From positions 15,041,256 to 15,105,255 of the forward strand of contig NC_072458.1 in NCBI RefSeq assembly GCF_027596085.1: DNA of 64,000 bases, given 5' to 3'. Position numbers and translations under genes: made by a program. The notes beneath the pieces were generated by a model. The model did not search any database. It worked only from the letters and a program-made list of their open reading frames with translations, and was not told the origin of the DNA. Origin of the DNA: Anoplopoma fimbria. Lineage: Eukaryota; Chordata; Actinopteri; Perciformes; Anoplopomatidae. This document shows, in pieces, positions 49,625-61,901 of this stretch. The number at the start of each line of letters is the position of its first letter. Position 1 is the stretch's first letter.

Positions 49625-50756
49625 GTAAGAACACAATACTGCTACTTGTGCCATTGTAGTTCAGGTACTCAGGTGGGCTGCTAGATATGATTTAGTGTGT
49701 TTAAGTCAGTATCGGTGTGTGAGGGCCGGCGGGGGGATGAGGGCGCGTCTCCCCCCCTATGCCGATGTAATGCAGTCTAACGTAGAGGGGGTGGGGGGGG
49801 GGAGAGAGAGAGAGAGAATGGATACACAGTGTGAGAAAGATGAGAATGCATCCATACTAACGAGAACAGAAGAGTTCTGTTTGGGTTTATTAACATCTTC
49901 ATCATGTCGGGGTACGGTCGTTACCTGGACGTTGGAGACGATTGAGCCGTTTGGTGCAGCAACACATGGAGAGGTGCAGTGGCCCACCAGCAGAGGGCGC
50001 CACCTCCACCCACTGCGCCAGTGTCATGTGGTGGTTAATTGCAAATTGCTAATTGGTTTCGTTATTAGCTTCTGTACTTTATCGACAGCACAAAAACTCA
50101 CTTTCTATTGATGCCAAAAAGTACATCAATAAGATCTCTATAGGAAGTTGAGATTGACACTCTCATTGAAGAGCTAAACTAGTAAGGTACAACAGGAAAG
50201 CCTAATCACGTGCTGTGCAAGATGTAAAACAAGATATTACATCCACTACACAAAACACCAAAGTCTTTGTTATGAATGTCATAACTCGTAGAGAAATTTA
50301 AGACGTTCCGGAGTAAATCTGGACAAACATAGAAAGGAGTTGGATATAATAGTGTGGGGACTCTCTATAGCTCCTCATCAAGGCATGTATACAGGGTATT
50401 AAAGGGGAGTTTCCCATTCCCTTTGCACATACACATCTCTAAGACATAGAGTGCTACTTCTTTTAAATTAACCATATCTTTCATCCTACAACAGAATAAT
50501 GCATCCACATCCACTCGAACAGAAGCTGTTAAATATTTTTACAGAGATTATTTAAAAAGGTAAAGTGAAGTTATTAAGTACCTGTAGTTACCAATTGTAA
50601 TATGTTATCTAAATGTAGATCAATTTGCTAAACACAGCTTGTATTTCTTTGATATCATAACTTTTGAAAATCATTAAAACTTTAAATTTGCTGCCATTTT
50701 GACCCAAACCCTCTGTATAAAATTAAGCTACAAGCTGTTAAACTAAAAGATTAACC

Positions 50757-51630
50757 AGGTGGCAACCTCAGGGTCTGAAATGTGAGCAAATGTGGAAGTG
50801 CCGTACACTAGCAATTTTTTTTATAGCAGGGGACGACTCTGGTTGCAAAAAGAAGTCTGATTGTATGGAAGTCTATTCCCACATGATTTATTCCCTCAGT
50901 AAACATTGTAAACATGACTTTATGGTCTCAATCTCTAGTTTCAAGTCTTCTACAATACAGCTTGATGTTCATTTAGTAACACATGGTCGATTTAGGGTCA
51001 AATAGTCCATAAAGCTGGGTATGCTTTAGGACGGGGCTAACTTGTGATTGACAGGTCTCTAACAGAGCCGTACGCAGCGTCTCTACCACGGTGTCATTCA
51101 TCTGTAGTCCAAATATGGTAACTTCCGCTCACTGGCTGCAAAAGACAGGATGCGATTGCGAAAATGTCCACAAACCAATGAGTGATGTCACAACGACTAC
51201 CGCAACTTATTATATCAGTCTATATGGTCTTAATAATTAAGCTTTTAAGCCAATATGAACCAAAAGTCCAAGTGTTGTATGTAATGTATAAACTCCCTTA
51301 TTATTGTTAAAATCCCATAATATCCCGGCGCTGTCCGATCTGGGAGTTGTCAATGTATTCATCTTACAACTTTAACCCTTTCACTAGTGTTTTCAATTCA
51401 TGAAAGTTAACTGGAACCTTTTCGGTCACCTAAAAATGTCTTATTCAGCGTTAGTTGTACTTAGCTCTACCCTCTAATGGCACTTCTGGTTGAAAAAAGC
51501 CAAGATGAATGCGTCAAAAACCAAGATGGCAACAGCCAAAATGCCGAACTTGAGGCTTCAAAACGGCAGACCATAAACCAATAAGAGACTTCACCATGAC
51601 TATTTCCACTTCTTATATACAGTCTATGAG
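50757..51630 (+). repeat. Dispersed teleost repeat (copy 3 of 4)
   Basis: Near-complete copy: CCAGGTGGCAACCTCAGGG at the start, ATGATTTATTCCCTCAGTAA, CTATAGTTTC-like blocks, GGCTAACTTGTGATTGACAG, GTTTTCAATTCATGAAAGTT, CCTAAAAATGTCTTATTCAG, AACCAAGATGGCAACAGCCA, and CTTATATACAGTCTATG at the end. It lies about 200 bases before the first gnrhr coding exon. Confidence 0.8.
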
Positions 51631-51832
51631 ATAACAAACCCAACAAACAAATTAAAAAACTGCATCCAATCCAGGAAGTCTACTCAATATCAACATCTAT
51701 GAGCAGATGATGTCCCACTGAGACTGTTAGCAGTTTTGTGTTGACAGAGCATTTGAAGAAGTTATTTGAATCAACATTATGCTTTTTTTGTGGTCAGTGT
51801 CAAATGGTTGTTTTCTCCCTCTGCCATACAGG

Positions 51833-52348
51833 ATGACAGGCAACATGTCTCTGTGGGTGTCCGGACCTGCCTTCTCCCTGCTGAACTCGTCGGCTCCAGC
51901 CTCCCCTCCGCCCTGGAAGGCTCCATCCTTCACAGCGGCTGCCAGCTGCCGTGTAGCAGCCACCCTGGTGCTGTTTGTCTTTGCCGCTGGCAGTAACCTG
52001 TCGGTCCTGATCAGTGTCTGCTGGGGGCGGGGTTATCGCCTGGCAGCACACCTCCGCCCACTCATTGCCAGTTTGGCATCAGCTGATCTGGTGATGACCT
52101 TTGTGGTGATGCCACTGGATGCCATTTGGAATATTACAGTGCAGTGGTACGCTGGGGATATCATGTGTAAGCTACTGTGTTTCCTCAAGCTCTTTGCCAT
52201 GCACTCAGCAGCATTCATACTGGTGGTAGTAAGTCTGGACCGCTATCGGGCCATCCTTCATCCTCTGGATTCTCTCGATGCCGGGCTCAGGAACAGACGC
52301 ATGCTGCTGGTGGCCTGGACTCTGAGCCTGCTGCTGGCATCTCCACAG
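51833..52348 (+). CDS. gnrhr: gnrhr coding exon 1 (N-terminus to TM4)
   Basis: An acceptor with a strong pyrimidine tract (TTTTCTCCCTCTGCCATACAG) ends one base before the ATG at 51,833. The exon encodes 172 residues: extracellular N-terminus, TM1-TM4, and LLLASPQ at the end. The donor is CAG/GTACAG at 52,349. Confidence 0.92.
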
Positions 52349-54717
52349 GTACAGTGGGTTCTAGGTTACATACAAGGCCAGTGTCATTCTCACCAGATGG
52401 TGCTGAGTCTAAGCACATATGATTAACACTAGATCGGAATCTAGATGAGCTAAGGACTATCAAACAGTACCACAGATTAGACACACTTTTTAAATAATGT
52501 TGAAATGTTTGCTGACAATAAGTCTTGCTTTCTACATGAACTATTCCATGTAACCTGGTTAAATGCAACCAACATTCATCAGAGTTGCATTAGATGGTGT
52601 GCCACTCTTGAACAACTAATTTTCAAGTTGCTTCCAGAATGTTGTCATCTGACAGCCGATTTGTTGTAACATCAAATCTTAACATGTGATTGCCATGATC
52701 CGGGTGTCTATAATGGGACCGAAGAGCCCATTTGTGGGAACATATTGTGCTTTTATCCCCACACGTTGTCTCCGATGGATCGTTCCCTCTTTCCTGACTA
52801 TCTCTATCCTATAAAGTTGACAAAAAAAACAGTTTAGGCAAATCAAAAAACTAACACTCTTCCCAACACTGTTTTAAATAACCTTTATTTGATTGGCCTT
52901 CTTTGACATCACTGTCATTAACACAATGTTCACCCAAAGCACTGCCACTAACAACCATTTAATACACAGTAGTTCAGCTGTCTATGCATACATCCACCAG
53001 AACGTTACTAACCAACCAGTGCAGACCCACCATCATGCTGAAACAGTCCTAGTTAACAAACAGCTCACTTTAGCTTCAACACCTTGGAAATCTGACTCTA
53101 GAAAAGAAAAGGAAAGCTCCAATGATATGTTTTTGACATGGTGTAGTTAGTACACTCTGAGATGCTTTAAAATGACTTTCACAACTGCATTGTGTGGTGT
53201 GGATCTTTGTGCAGTTTGTTAAATACATACAAATATAAGACACATTTTGTTCAATGAAAAAAAAGTACACTTTTTATGTGACAGAAATTCCTTCCTCATC
53301 TATTTACACTTTCTTCATCTTCAGCTGTTCATCTTTCGGGCCATTAAAGCTGATGGAGTGGACTTCACTCAGTGTGTCACCCACGGAAGTTTCCGGTATC
53401 TCTGGCAGAAGACGGCATACAACATGTTTAACTTTGTGACCCTGTATGTCTTCCCCCTACTTGTCATGACTTTCTGCTACACCCGCATCCTCACCAAGAT
53501 CAATGGGCAAATGCACAAGGGAAAAGGTGTGTGACTCTCAAAAAAATCTGGAGGTCTAACTGGGGAAGAAACTAATTACATTTATCCTTATCAATGCCAC
53601 AAGTTCATTTTGTTTGTACTTTTACTTAGATTTTTTTTTTTAATCGTTTATTAATTTAATTTATTTCCAAAACTGAAATATTTTACTTAGTGTCAGTCTC
53701 ATGAAAACACTCTGATAAACTATGTGAGAAGGGAACAGAAGAAAGCTGGTTAATCAACAGCTTAAGGAAAGAAGAAGCTGTTGGCCGAGCTTCATATTCA
53801 GAGACGTGACACTCTGCAACTCAGCTGACATTCTGGTATAAATGCAAGTTGTAATTTGTAGCCACAGGTTCAAATGACGGTCCAGAGAAAAGGTATTTAT
53901 TGTTGATTGTTTGAGGTTTATTGCTTGAGATGTGACATGGGGCCAATACTGTTGATGTTTTAACAACTTTGTAAAATATGTATCAGTGCACTGCCTTTTC
54001 TTACCCCAGTCATGACAGTTATGCCCTGATATGCTATTTAGCATCTCTCAGTTGCGGTCTGGCCATGATAAATATAACAAATCAGTGTTTGTATGATTTT
54101 ATGAGATTATTTAAAGAAAAAACAGAAGTTCTAGCTTTAAAGTCACTATTGCAGTGAGCAATGCATCCCTCCCAACTCCTAACAAAGATAATCCCCATCT
54201 CAACATGAAGATGAAAAGGTGTATATTAACCTATTTGCTTACATTTACGGAATGTATGCTTTCCTATATTTGAGTTTTTGCCCATGTTTTTGTTTGTGCA
54301 GAAGGTGAGCACTGCCTGAGACGCAATGGAACAGACATGATACCCAAAGCCCGGATGAAGACCCTCAAGATGACCATTGTGATTGTAAGCTCCTTTGTCA
54401 TCTGTTGGACTCCCTACTACCTATTGGGGATCTGGTACTGGTTCCAACCAGCCATTATCCAGCACACACCTGAGTATGTGCACCACATACTGTTTGTCTT
54501 TGGCAACCTGAACACATGCTGTGACCCGGTCATCTACAGCTTCTACACGCCATCTTTCCGGGCCGACCTCGCTGACGTGGTTGCGTGCTGCCGTGGTCGC
54601 CAAATCAATAATGCCTCACCTAGCTCTGTGGATCGCCTGTCTGGTCGAAGAGCTGGAGCTGCTGTGGAGATGGAGTCTGATCTGAGCTCAAACCAGCACA
54701 GTGGGAACCCTAGTTAA
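51833..54717 (+). CDS. gnrhr: Gonadotropin-releasing hormone receptor, three coding exons
   Basis: Class A GPCR of the plasma membrane that binds GnRH peptides and couples mainly to Gq/11 to drive gonadotropin release. Exons 51,833-52,348, 53,325-53,526 and 54,302-54,717 join in frame to 377 residues plus a TAA stop. Visible features: N-glycosylation sites near residues 4, 18 and 100; TM1 GSNLSVL; TM2 LASADLVM; the paired Cys (about 112 and 189); DRYRAILHP after TM3; TM6 FVICWTPYY; TM7 NTCCDPVIYSFYTPSFRADL. It has a cytoplasmic tail of about 50 residues with adjacent Cys, as in non-mammalian GnRH receptors and unlike the tailless mammalian type I. The intron positions match the GNRHR family (after ...SPQ and in the third intracellular loop). 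The paralogue number is not assigned; linkage with gatad2b suggests the lineage of human GNRHR2 (1q21). Either ATG 51,833 or 51,845 could be used; the first is chosen. Confidence 0.93.
52349..54301 (+). other. gnrhr introns
   Basis: Introns 52,349-53,324 and 53,527-54,301. Unique AT-rich sequence; no recognised repeat or extra exon. Confidence 0.8.
53325..53526 (+). CDS. gnrhr: gnrhr coding exon 2 (ECL2 and TM5)
   Basis: The acceptor is TTCATCTTCAG. The exon runs from LFIFRAIKADGVDFTQCVTH to TKINGQMHKGK, with the disulphide Cys of extracellular loop 2 and TM5 (FNFVTLYVFPLLVMTFCY). It ends in phase 1 at AAAG/GTGTGT. Confidence 0.92.
54302..54717 (+). CDS. gnrhr: gnrhr coding exon 3 (TM6, TM7, C-tail)
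   Basis: The acceptor is TTTGTTTGTGCAG. It encodes GEHCLRRNGTDMIPKARMKT, TM6, PEYVHHILFVFGNLNTCCD, TM7, and a serine-rich tail ending SNQHSGNPS with TAA at 54,715-54,717. The PEY motif in extracellular loop 3 is one of the positions that differ among GnRH-receptor types. Confidence 0.92.
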
Positions 54718-55390
54718 ACAGTGGTGATCTCACTTTGAGGAAATGACCATTGTTACGAAGTACCCAATGTCCGAGTGCACTTGTCAGCTGTTTGATGCTC
54801 ATCCATGATGGAAGTTGAACAACTTTGGCTTTTCTTGCCCTCTACAGCAATTTTGAGCTGTGGAACTGTTGTCTGTGTACACATATCAACATATTTGATA
54901 TTTATATATAACTATGTCCTGGATATGACTGTAGCAACACTTTTATTTGTGCAAAAAGGTGTAATATAAAATATTAATCTCATATATGCTCAGAAAAGTC
55001 TTGTTGGCAGTTTGTATCAATCTATTTAGCATAGCATGCAACTTTAAAGAGTCCTTACACTTTATAATGTGTGACTAAGAAATCTAAATTCAAAGGTCCA
55101 CTTACTATCCATTTCAGGGCTTTCAACTGCATCTCAGTTCATCAGTAAAAAGATCTGATAGATCTGGCCCTGGGGATCATGGTAAAACAAACACACTCAG
55201 GAGACCGTTGTTTGTGTCCCATGTGAGACCAAAAGTTGACATCTACTTATTTTACTGTAGTTTTGTTACTTAAAGTTACTTCAAGGAACTTTATGTTTTG
55301 GGGGATTTTAGCAGTCCATGTAGACACAAGTGTTAGTATTTCCCAGCACCAGATTCCCTTTAGAAAACCTCTCATTTTGGAGCAGCAGGG
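54718..55390 (+). other. gnrhr 3' UTR and flank
   Basis: AT-rich sequence after the stop codon. No clear early AATAAA; an AATATAAA occurs near 54,962 and an AATAAA at 55,869-55,874. The transcript end is not determined. Confidence 0.4.
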
Positions 55391-55642
55391 GTCTGACAGC
55401 AGCCAGCAGCGCAGTGTCGGTGTTGGCTCCATGCCAGGACTGGCAGCGGGGAGAAGCTCTGCTCCTGGCCGGAGGAGGAGACGCTTATGAGCTCTCTTTC
55501 TCCCACCAGAGCTTCCAACTGCAGGACCAAGACGGCAGCAAAGCTGGATCTGGGTCTGTCCACGGTGGACTGGTCTCTGCTGGAGGCCCCACTGGAATCT
55601 GAGCTGAAGGACTTTCTGGTGAACCTGCATGATTTCATCTGA
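55390..55642 (+). pseudogene. Unidentified coding-like block with an apparent frameshift
   Basis: A GC-rich island in AT-rich flank. One frame (to about 55,520) reads VLAPCQDWQRGEALLLAGGG, DAYELSFSHQSFQLQD. A second frame then reads AAKLDLGLSTVDWSLLEAPL, ESELKDFLVNLHDFI and stops at TGA (55,640-55,642). Both look like real protein, and together they would be the C-terminus of one protein if a one- or two-base shift around 55,525-55,545 is accepted. An alternative is a separate last exon using the acceptor-like TTTCTCCCACCAG at 55,497-55,509. I do not recognise the family. It could be a retrocopy fragment, a decayed gene or a true terminal exon. Confidence 0.4.
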
Positions 55643-56531
55643 TTTCACCAGAATCCTACCCGGTGGCACCGATGACAATTATTAAGACTAACTATATAGA
55701 AATAGACACTCTTCTCATTCATTGTCTCGTTTACTGATTCAGGTCATATAGAGGCATCAGTATTTAATTGACACTGTTTTATAACCAGTTAAATGTTCCT
55801 TGCAGTAACTTTAACATACACGGCTCCCATCAGACGTCATACGTAACGACAAGTTACGTAAGTTACTTAATAAACATACTTATTTTAACCTAAACCGGGT
55901 TTAATCACGGATAACGGCCATTCAATCAGGTGATAACATTTGAAATGAGCTCCCCTGGTACCATAAGAACCCAGTAGGGTCTAATTTCTAAATTCTAGGT
56001 TCTGCCATGTTTTCCAAGGTGTTTAAAATAACAATGTTCTGGGTATATAGGTCACAGAAAAGGCCACAATGTATGGGTTGACTAGGACAAACCTTTTTTT
56101 CAGTGAAACTTGGTAGGAAAAGGTTCCATCTACAGAAGAGCCCCACTTGCAGAAGGGGGTGAACAGAACATATTGTTCTGGACTGTGCAGACTGCATTTG
56201 TTGTTTTGGAGCCCCCTACTGGCATTCTGTATACAGCAGTCTAAGACTTACCTTATTTCCTGTCTAGACAGGATGTTGATATTCAGGAAGAGATTAATGG
56301 CTGCATGTGGGTTAGGGTATGCATCCTTTGTTTGAATTGAGATTGAATTGTAATCTTTCCCCATCCTCTTCACATGCTTTTTAAGACGTAATGTCTGTAA
56401 GCATATTTGTTTATAATGCTTATTATTGTTAAGAGCACTATATTTGTTAACTATACCAGAAATTGGTTTTGTTTGCAGATTTCCCCCAATGTGAACAACT
56501 ATGCTAATTTCCATTTCATTGTTGACTGGTA

Positions 56532-56562
<31 letters not shown>

Positions 56563-56935
56563 CATACATACTTTACCTCTTACTTATATTTACATACTGT
56601 TTGTAAATTTGTTTAGTTTCACACTTTGATTCAGTAAACCTTTAAAATCAGTCATCGGCCTCTACTGGAGTTATTTTTTTTAATTGAGGGTTTGACTTAC
56701 TGTTAGCCCATCGCCTGTGAGACCAGTACATACTCATCAAAAAGAGGACATGACACTGACGAAAAACCAGCTCCCACCAGCTCTCCTGAGCCAGCTGTGT
56801 CCCTTGGGCCTTAGCTAGGCTGCCCTAAGAGATCACCAGCAGCTGCTCCTCCCACTCACTCTCTGTTCCATACCCCAAAAAACATTGTGCTTCTTGATTC
56901 TGTCCTGAATTCGGAAGTGAAAGTTAAAGGGTGAG
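55643..56935. other. Intergenic sequence
   Basis: AT-rich. It includes a (CATA)n microsatellite at 56,533-56,571; nothing else recognised. Confidence 0.7.
56533..56571 (+). repeat. (CATA)n microsatellite
   Basis: About ten CATA units. Confidence 0.96.
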
Positions 56936-56939
56936 ACGA

Positions 56940-57470
56940 GATTAGATACTCATTTCTGATCCTTTTTTTTGGAACCAGAAGTGACATGAGAGGGTGGAGC
57001 TAAATTCAACCCAATGCTGAATAAAACATTTCTGGTCACCAAAATGTAACAATTATATTCTAAAAAGTGAACACACTGTGTAGAGTTTAAGTTCTTAGAC
57101 GAAAACATAGACAACACCCAAACTGGAGAACGCTGTGGTAGCAACCTGTCAATCACAAGTTAGCCCCGCCCTAAAGCATGCCCTGCTTTATGGTCTATTT
57201 GACTCTAAATGGACCATAATTTACTAATTGAACATCGTGCTGTATTGAAGAAGACTTGAAACTAGAGATATAGACCATAAACTCATGTTTACAATGTTTA
57301 CTGAGGGAATAAATCAAGAGAGAAGTAGAGTCATTTTTCATAGACTTCTATACAACCAGACTTCTTTTTGCAAACACAGGATGCAATAGAAGTTTAAGGC
57401 ACTTCTGCATTGGCTACATGTTTCAGAGCCAGAGGTGGCAGCCAGATCTGGTTGCATTATCTAGCTACTA
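56940..57470 (-). repeat. Dispersed teleost repeat (copy 4 of 4, inverted)
   Basis: On the minus strand it shows the same block order as the 30.2 and 50.8 kb copies: TTGATTTATTCCCTCAGTAA, ACATTGTAAACATGAGTTTA, AAGTCTTCTTCAATACAGCA, GGCTAACTTGTGATTGACAG, then TTTAGCTCCACCCTCTCATG. It is among the best preserved copies in the window and ends just before the putative 3' UTR terminus of the minus-strand gene to the right. Confidence 0.8.
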
Positions 57471-57594
57471 GGTGGAAAAACTTCCTCATTAGCAATGATT
57501 TTGAGACGCTACCTGAAGTTTACTAGGAATTGCACATTATTGTAATCCCAACACTGAACACAATAAGGCTGAATAAGACGAAACGAATATGTCA

Positions 57595-60500
57595 ACTATA
57601 TTTTGAAAAACACTTTATTGCAGTGCTATCTAAAGACATGAGCTGCTTTATTGATTGGGGTGCAAACCAGCTGTTGCTTTCCTAAAGAGAGTATCTGAAC
57701 TTGGATTAGAAAAGACTGGAAGGAAAAAGAAGTAAGGTGTATGACATCATCACAACACCACATGTGACAGCTGTGGGGACACAGACTTGTTGAGTCAGAA
57801 AGAGCTACAGAAGTTCCCAAGTAAAAGTAAATTAGATCGACAACCTTACATTTTAAAAAAAATCTTTATTTGGTCTTAGGCATGTCGGAACGTGATCAAG
57901 GAAGGAGAAAAAGCAGAGTTAAGTCCAGACATTCAGAGAGAGCATTCTGCAGTCACACAGAGACCAAGCTGTTTGGCAGGAATTAGAGAGCTGAAAATAC
58001 TGTGTCCACTGTCATACATTTGAATAATTAATTTGGTCTATATGTTGCTATCAATGGGAACAACGCCTTGCTTCAAAGAAGAGTAGCTATTGGACACCGA
58101 GTACCATTAGGATATTAACTGACAGTAAATATGCAATTTATCTGGATTTTTTCATAATAGTGTTTTCTTGTAAATACACTTTAAAGACCTACAACAGGAG
58201 CTCTCAGGCTAAATAAATAAATAAATAACATTAAAGGGTCAGTTCAAACAAATCACCCATTAAGGTCTTTGTAGCCATTTGGGCTTTTCAACCAAAGTAG
58301 AAAGTACAACTAGTGTTGACTTTTCGAAGTATATTTTTGAATGTTTTAAAGTGAGCGAGCAGCCATCTAACTGGGGCCAAAAAAAACAGGGGCCACAAGT
58401 GGTAACTAAAGGATAAATGCTTCAACATTTAAGTGACTTCCACTTAAGTGAATTAGTGACAGACAAACCTTGGTAGATAAAACATAAACTATGAGGGATT
58501 TTGTCATTTGTGTGAACTGACACCAATTTTGTGAGAATGTAAAATAAATGTACTGTGAAAGCTTTCCAAGTCACAGCTTGGTCTCTGTTTCCAGCCACAG
58601 TCTTTCTGCAATCCGTTCTTATCATTTTGGACAAAGAGCGAGGGCCAGACCTCAGGCAGAACAGGTTAAAGCTTTAGGTTTTAAGTTGGCTACAATACAC
58701 CAGTGGAAAACTTAGAGAACAGAGAAGCACTAATCATTAAAGCATTGGTTCTCATTGGTGCTAGCAGCCAGTTTCTACTTTCCTACAATTTTTTTTCTTT
58801 TTTTGTGGTTCTTTCTCTTCTAGTCGCTGGCTCTTCAGGGCAGAACATGAGTTTGGCTTTTCAGACTTAAATTTAGTGTCTCTGGAAAACTCAAGTCACT
58901 TGCTGAAAGGCCATCATAAAGTAATTCTAACAATCATTTCATCCGCATGTCAAAAAAAAGAAAACATTTGAAATTATCATAATTAATGTTATCCAATCTA
59001 ATAATAATAATAATAATAATAACAATAATACACTTTCAAAAAAAGCAAACATTTGCTTTGGCAACTTTTCCTGTGCACAGCAGGTAGAAGACTCAAAAGA
59101 CTCAAATGAAAAGAGACAGAGAAAGGAATGGTTCCAAACAGAAGCAACAAAGCTTTCCATTTTAGTAACTAGTTTAACCGCTACACACATCACACTACAT
59201 AAAACACATGACTTTATGGGTCATCCATATCAAATACTCTTTTTGGTATCGCATTGGTTTAACAGCTTCCAGTTGTGTCAAAAAGGAAATGTATATTGTT
59301 CTACTGTTCTTTTGAGTAAGCCTAAAACACTCACAAATAAAAGGTGAACCTTGAGGACTATAAAGCTGAGGCAACACACACTTTTGGTTAATGATACATT
59401 TTGTTCCTCAGTCAAGAGTTTTAAGTTTAAGAACCATTTTAAAGTCCATCTGAAATCCCAATCAATGACCCCTTTTTGCAGTGAAAAATAATGTCAATGT
59501 TTTTTTTAAATGTATTGATATTATTTGTCATCACTGGAATGAAGAAAAAGGGTTGTTGATCAAAGTACAAGCCTTGTTCTCTGGCTCTTAGTTAGTGGCA
59601 GTAATAAAACGGTGACATTACAAATATAAAGCTGACAATGAAATTATTTGAATGGATACATTCAAAGTCTCAATGGCTACTAACTGTCATCAAACCGAAA
59701 AAATATAGAATTTAAATGTACTCCTTATAAGACAAACAATGTGGAATTCAAAGTCAGCTGGACTTTGAAAGTTGTGTCCTTTGCGAAGCAATGTATAAAC
59801 AACTTCAAAAGCTACTTGTTGAATGTAATTTGAGGTTTGTTCTTAAAGCTGCTGCCGTCAAGGTTCACTTATTACTAGCCATTCACACACACACACATAT
59901 ATATGTATAAACATGCTCACAGGCATGTCGCTGTGCTTTGGTTATGGGGAAGTGTAAAGGTCAAGACTCTGAATGTTAAAAATGTAGAGTTATTTGGTTA
60001 CATATTTCTTTAAAAAAGCTAAATATTTGGCAAGAATTCAACTACTTTAAAAAGAAAGCAAGTATTGACATAGAAAGTCTTTTAAAATATCTGACATCTT
60101 CATTTGGTTACTCTTTAAAAGTTAAATGTTTGGAAAAATAACAAGTTCCATGTTGAAGGGCGCACCTGGAAAAACCAAACTAAAAAGTAAGATAAAACGA
60201 TATTATTTAAAAAATGATAATGAAATCATGAGAATTTTTTTGGCTTGGTTCAGTTAAAGCACTATACAAACAGGCGACCCTTTTGAAACAGGTACAATCC
60301 AAAACATTTTGAGTTAATGCAGTCTCTCTTAAAAAAATTCTTTACAGGAAAAATAAAGAAAACCATTAAAATGTTTACATCTTTGGGTATCATTCAGCTT
60401 GGTTTCCATACAAGAACTTTTTGGATAGGCTGACAGGGTGAAACACGAGCCTCGTTCGTGCATTCAGGCAAGCATCACCTTAAAACTTTTTCGCCACCAA

Positions 60501-61901
60501 CTCAGTCATCGAGGTCCCAGAGTGGCCCATATGGAATCTGGAGAGTTAACCTGGCAGCATGGCCTCAAATGCTCATTTTTGGCTTAGCATCAGCACGCCA
60601 TCAGGTTTGTGCAGATCAAACAAGCATCCTGTTTGTTTGAAGTTATTTTCTTTGACGGACTTCATCGAAAAAAAAATCAAATACATGGCTTATAGGGCTC
60701 AAGAAGCACTCTTTGAAGTTCATATTTTCTATGAGCTATATCCTTTGCACAAATATGTCTTTGGAGATGGACACTTTCAGATATTTGAAAGCCATGGATA
60801 GCCACAAAAAGGATTAACAAAAACCAAGGAGGCAACACTACATGGTCTGGTATAGGGTCTCCTCATGTTGGATCAGAAAAGTTGAAGATTTCCAGCCAAA
60901 CTGGAAGTGTTGGCAGAAACATAAGGTGACCTGGCTTGAACAGGAGGTTAAGGCTCTTGTTGATCTCTGGTGCAGTAAGGCTTAATTCGGGCTCTGCCAC
61001 GGTTTGGTTTCCCTGGTAGTGGTCCTGGTGAGCACTCTCTGGACTGTCCTGGTTAGGGACTGGCACGGTACACTGGCAGTGGTCATGGAAATAGTTGCTT
61101 AAGGGAAAGGGATTCCCTAGTTTTTGGTTGAGGTAGGCTAGCACAAGCAGCATAATCAGGCTAAAATTGTCCCTAACCATGGCTCAGACATTCCTGTCAG
61201 ACTGAGGTAGCTTTCTTTGGAGGTGTGCAGATTCTGGGTGAGGAGTAAAGAATACCCGCTTACTTGGTTCCTCTAAATGGCTCATACGGTGATAGATAAT
61301 AATTTCATATCACCTTCATAAGGCGTTCACAAAGGCCACTGTGTTTCTTCCCTTTCTTATTGCGGAGGAACTGAAGGCAAAGTCAAGAGTTCTGTCACTA
61401 ATAATTTCTCCATTTGGGGTTTTAAAACCATAGTGCACATCTTCACACGTCCGCTTACCAGAGGAGATCTGAGGAATATAATATTTTGGTTATGGAACAG
61501 ACTCCCACTGGAAAAAGCGACGACTGTTTGTGGTGTACACACAAAAAGAAGATACCAGGACCTCATCCCGGTGTGGCAATGCTTTTGTGAAGGCTTTTTC
61601 TACATGCACATGTGCATGTGCACAGGCAATAAAGGCAATACGCTTTGGTTATAGGTAGGGGTGGAGGATGGGGGTGGGTTAGCTGAGGACCAGGATGTAT
61701 CCTAGCTCTGTAAGCAGTCTGTCACAGTTTTGTGGAAGCTACTTTCAGGTTACAAGCAGCAGGTTTTGGGCGGACTAAACCTATGACTGACCCCTATCAA
61801 AGGGCACAGAGGGTGCTCATTGATGGGAGGCTTGGGTTTACTAAGTGAGAAGCAGACTGCGGGGGTGACAGGGATGTGGGTGTTGATAATATTGACCAGT
61901 T
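57595..61901 (-). other. Probable 3' UTR of the minus-strand membrane-protein gene
   Basis: A long AT-rich stretch without recognised transposons after the stop codon at 61,902. Minus-strand AATAAA signals occur at 57,865-57,870, 57,647-57,652 and 57,614-57,619, suggesting one or more cleavage sites near 57.6-57.85 kb. It includes a short AATA run near 59,000. A UTR of about 4 kb is inferred, not shown. Confidence 0.4.

Noticed and set aside
55247..55678. 143-codon minus-strand open frame
   Set aside because: Complement of the GC-rich plus-strand block; the plus-strand peptides look more like protein and include a plausible C-terminus.
60863..61180. 105-codon minus-strand open frame with a hydrophobic start
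   Set aside because: Lies within the inferred 3' UTR, downstream of the in-frame stop of the membrane-protein gene, with no splice evidence.
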